From: Pseudoalteromonas carrageenovora IAM 12662
GTDB lineage: Bacteria; Pseudomonadota; Gammaproteobacteria; Enterobacterales; Alteromonadaceae
Assembly (NCBI RefSeq): GCF_900239935.1
Contig: NZ_LT965928.1
Location: forward strand, 2,090,976 to 2,154,975
DNA length: 64,000 nucleotides
Reading direction: 5' to 3'
Shown here: piece after piece, positions 63,686-64,000 of the stretch
How the letters are laid out: the number at the start of each line of letters is the position of its first letter
How positions within the stretch are numbered: the first letter of the stretch is position 1
Made by a program: the position numbers and the translations under genes
The notes under the pieces: generated by a model
What the model was told of the DNA's origin: nothing
Database searches by the model: none
What the model saw: the letters and a program-made list of their open reading frames with translations, nothing else

Positions 63686-64000
63686 ATGAAAAATAAAACA
63701 GCTCAAAATAATGCTGATGTAGATATGACACCAATGTTAGATATTGTATTCATTTTATTGATATTTTTTATTGTAACTACTTCATTTGTTAAACCTGTGG
63801 CTATTGAATTAAACCGCCCGCTCGACAGTCCTCAAATAGATAAACCAGTAAAAAATGCTTTATTCAAAATTGATGAAAGTAACGCAGTGTACTTTGCTGA
63901 TAGATTGATTGACTTAGAGCAAGTGTCGACTAACTTAGCAATGTTTGCGGCTAAATATGAAATAAGTTCGGTGCTTATAACTGCTCACGAAAACAGTAAA
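63686..64000 (+). CDS. ExbD/TolR-family biopolymer transport protein, 3' end outside window
   Basis: 105 codons are seen before the window ends, with no stop. After a short cytoplasmic N terminus (MKNKTAQNNADVDMTPMLD) comes one membrane helix (IVFILLIFFIVTTSFV) that includes the conserved Asp of ExbD/TolR (DMTPMLDIVF), then the periplasmic domain. The start ATG has AAGG seven bases upstream (63675-63678). ExbD works with ExbB and TonB to energise outer-membrane transport using proton motive force; the partner genes are presumably outside the window. ExbD versus TolR is judged from context-free sequence and is not certain. Confidence 0.88.
   Translation, partial: MKNKTAQNNADVDMTPMLDIVFILLIFFIVTTSFVKPVAIELNRPLDSPQIDKPVKNALFKIDESNAVYFADRLIDLEQVSTNLAMFAAKYEISSVLITAHENSK

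Overview
The window reads as a chromosomal segment of an AT-rich marine gammaproteobacterium. Gene content and order (tatD-pilZ-holB-tmk-mltG-pabC-fabF-acpP-fabG-fabD-plsX-rpmF-yceD, rluC/rne, yejK/yejL/yejM, an acnD/prpF-type methylcitrate operon) point to Alteromonadales, most likely Pseudoalteromonas. That assignment is inference from protein character and gene order, not from a database search. No rRNA, tRNA, insertion sequence, prophage or CRISPR array was seen.

Layout. 1-1142: 3' part of moeA. 1216-7296 (minus): a three-gene unit of two large related lipoproteins flanking an outer-membrane barrel protein, function unknown. 7835-14748 (minus): a propionate/2-methylcitrate operon (gntR-type regulator, prpB, prpC, acnD, prpF), with three TGTCGACA palindromes upstream of the regulator. 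14997-16462: rsmF split by a -1 frameshift exactly at an A AAA AAG heptamer. 16956-18086: an acyltransferase next to the polysaccharide locus. 18413-37344 (minus): a Wzx/Wzy-type exopolysaccharide locus in two blocks. The upstream block (galU to a GT2 gene at 24967) holds galU, a Wzy-like polymerase, an epimerase, six GT2 glycosyltransferases, a secreted GH16 glycanase, a Wzx flippase and a pyruvyl transferase. The downstream block holds the initiating transferase, a beta-barrel, a short OPX protein, a tyrosine autokinase and a PHP phosphatase. The gene set resembles succinoglycan loci.

37703-49677 (minus): a PhoD-like phosphatase, then a housekeeping run: tatD, pilZ, holB, tmk, mltG, pabC, fabF, acpP, fabG, fabD, plsX, rpmF, yceD. 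fabH is missing between plsX and fabD. 49809-52037: maf, an HAD phosphatase and rluC. 52038-56051: rne with a long untranslated leader and a scaffold region carrying eleven 36-bp repeats. 56520-59313: yejK divergent from yejL-yejM, the last with a short periplasmic domain. 59413-64000: a DUF4124 protein, aceK, a LysR regulator, a ferritin-like four-helix protein and the start of an exbD gene cut by the window end.

How the genes work together. The prp operon oxidises propionyl-CoA to pyruvate and succinate; aceK controls the isocitrate branch point. The EPS block makes UDP-glucose (GalU), builds a lipid-linked repeat unit, flips, polymerises and exports it under kinase/phosphatase control. The fab/plsX/rpmF/yceD block couples fatty-acid and phospholipid synthesis with ribosome assembly. 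Features of regulatory interest are the hairpin that covers the galU ribosome binding site, terminators placed inside gene runs (after the large lipoprotein and after acpP), and several perfect inverted repeats in intergenic spaces.
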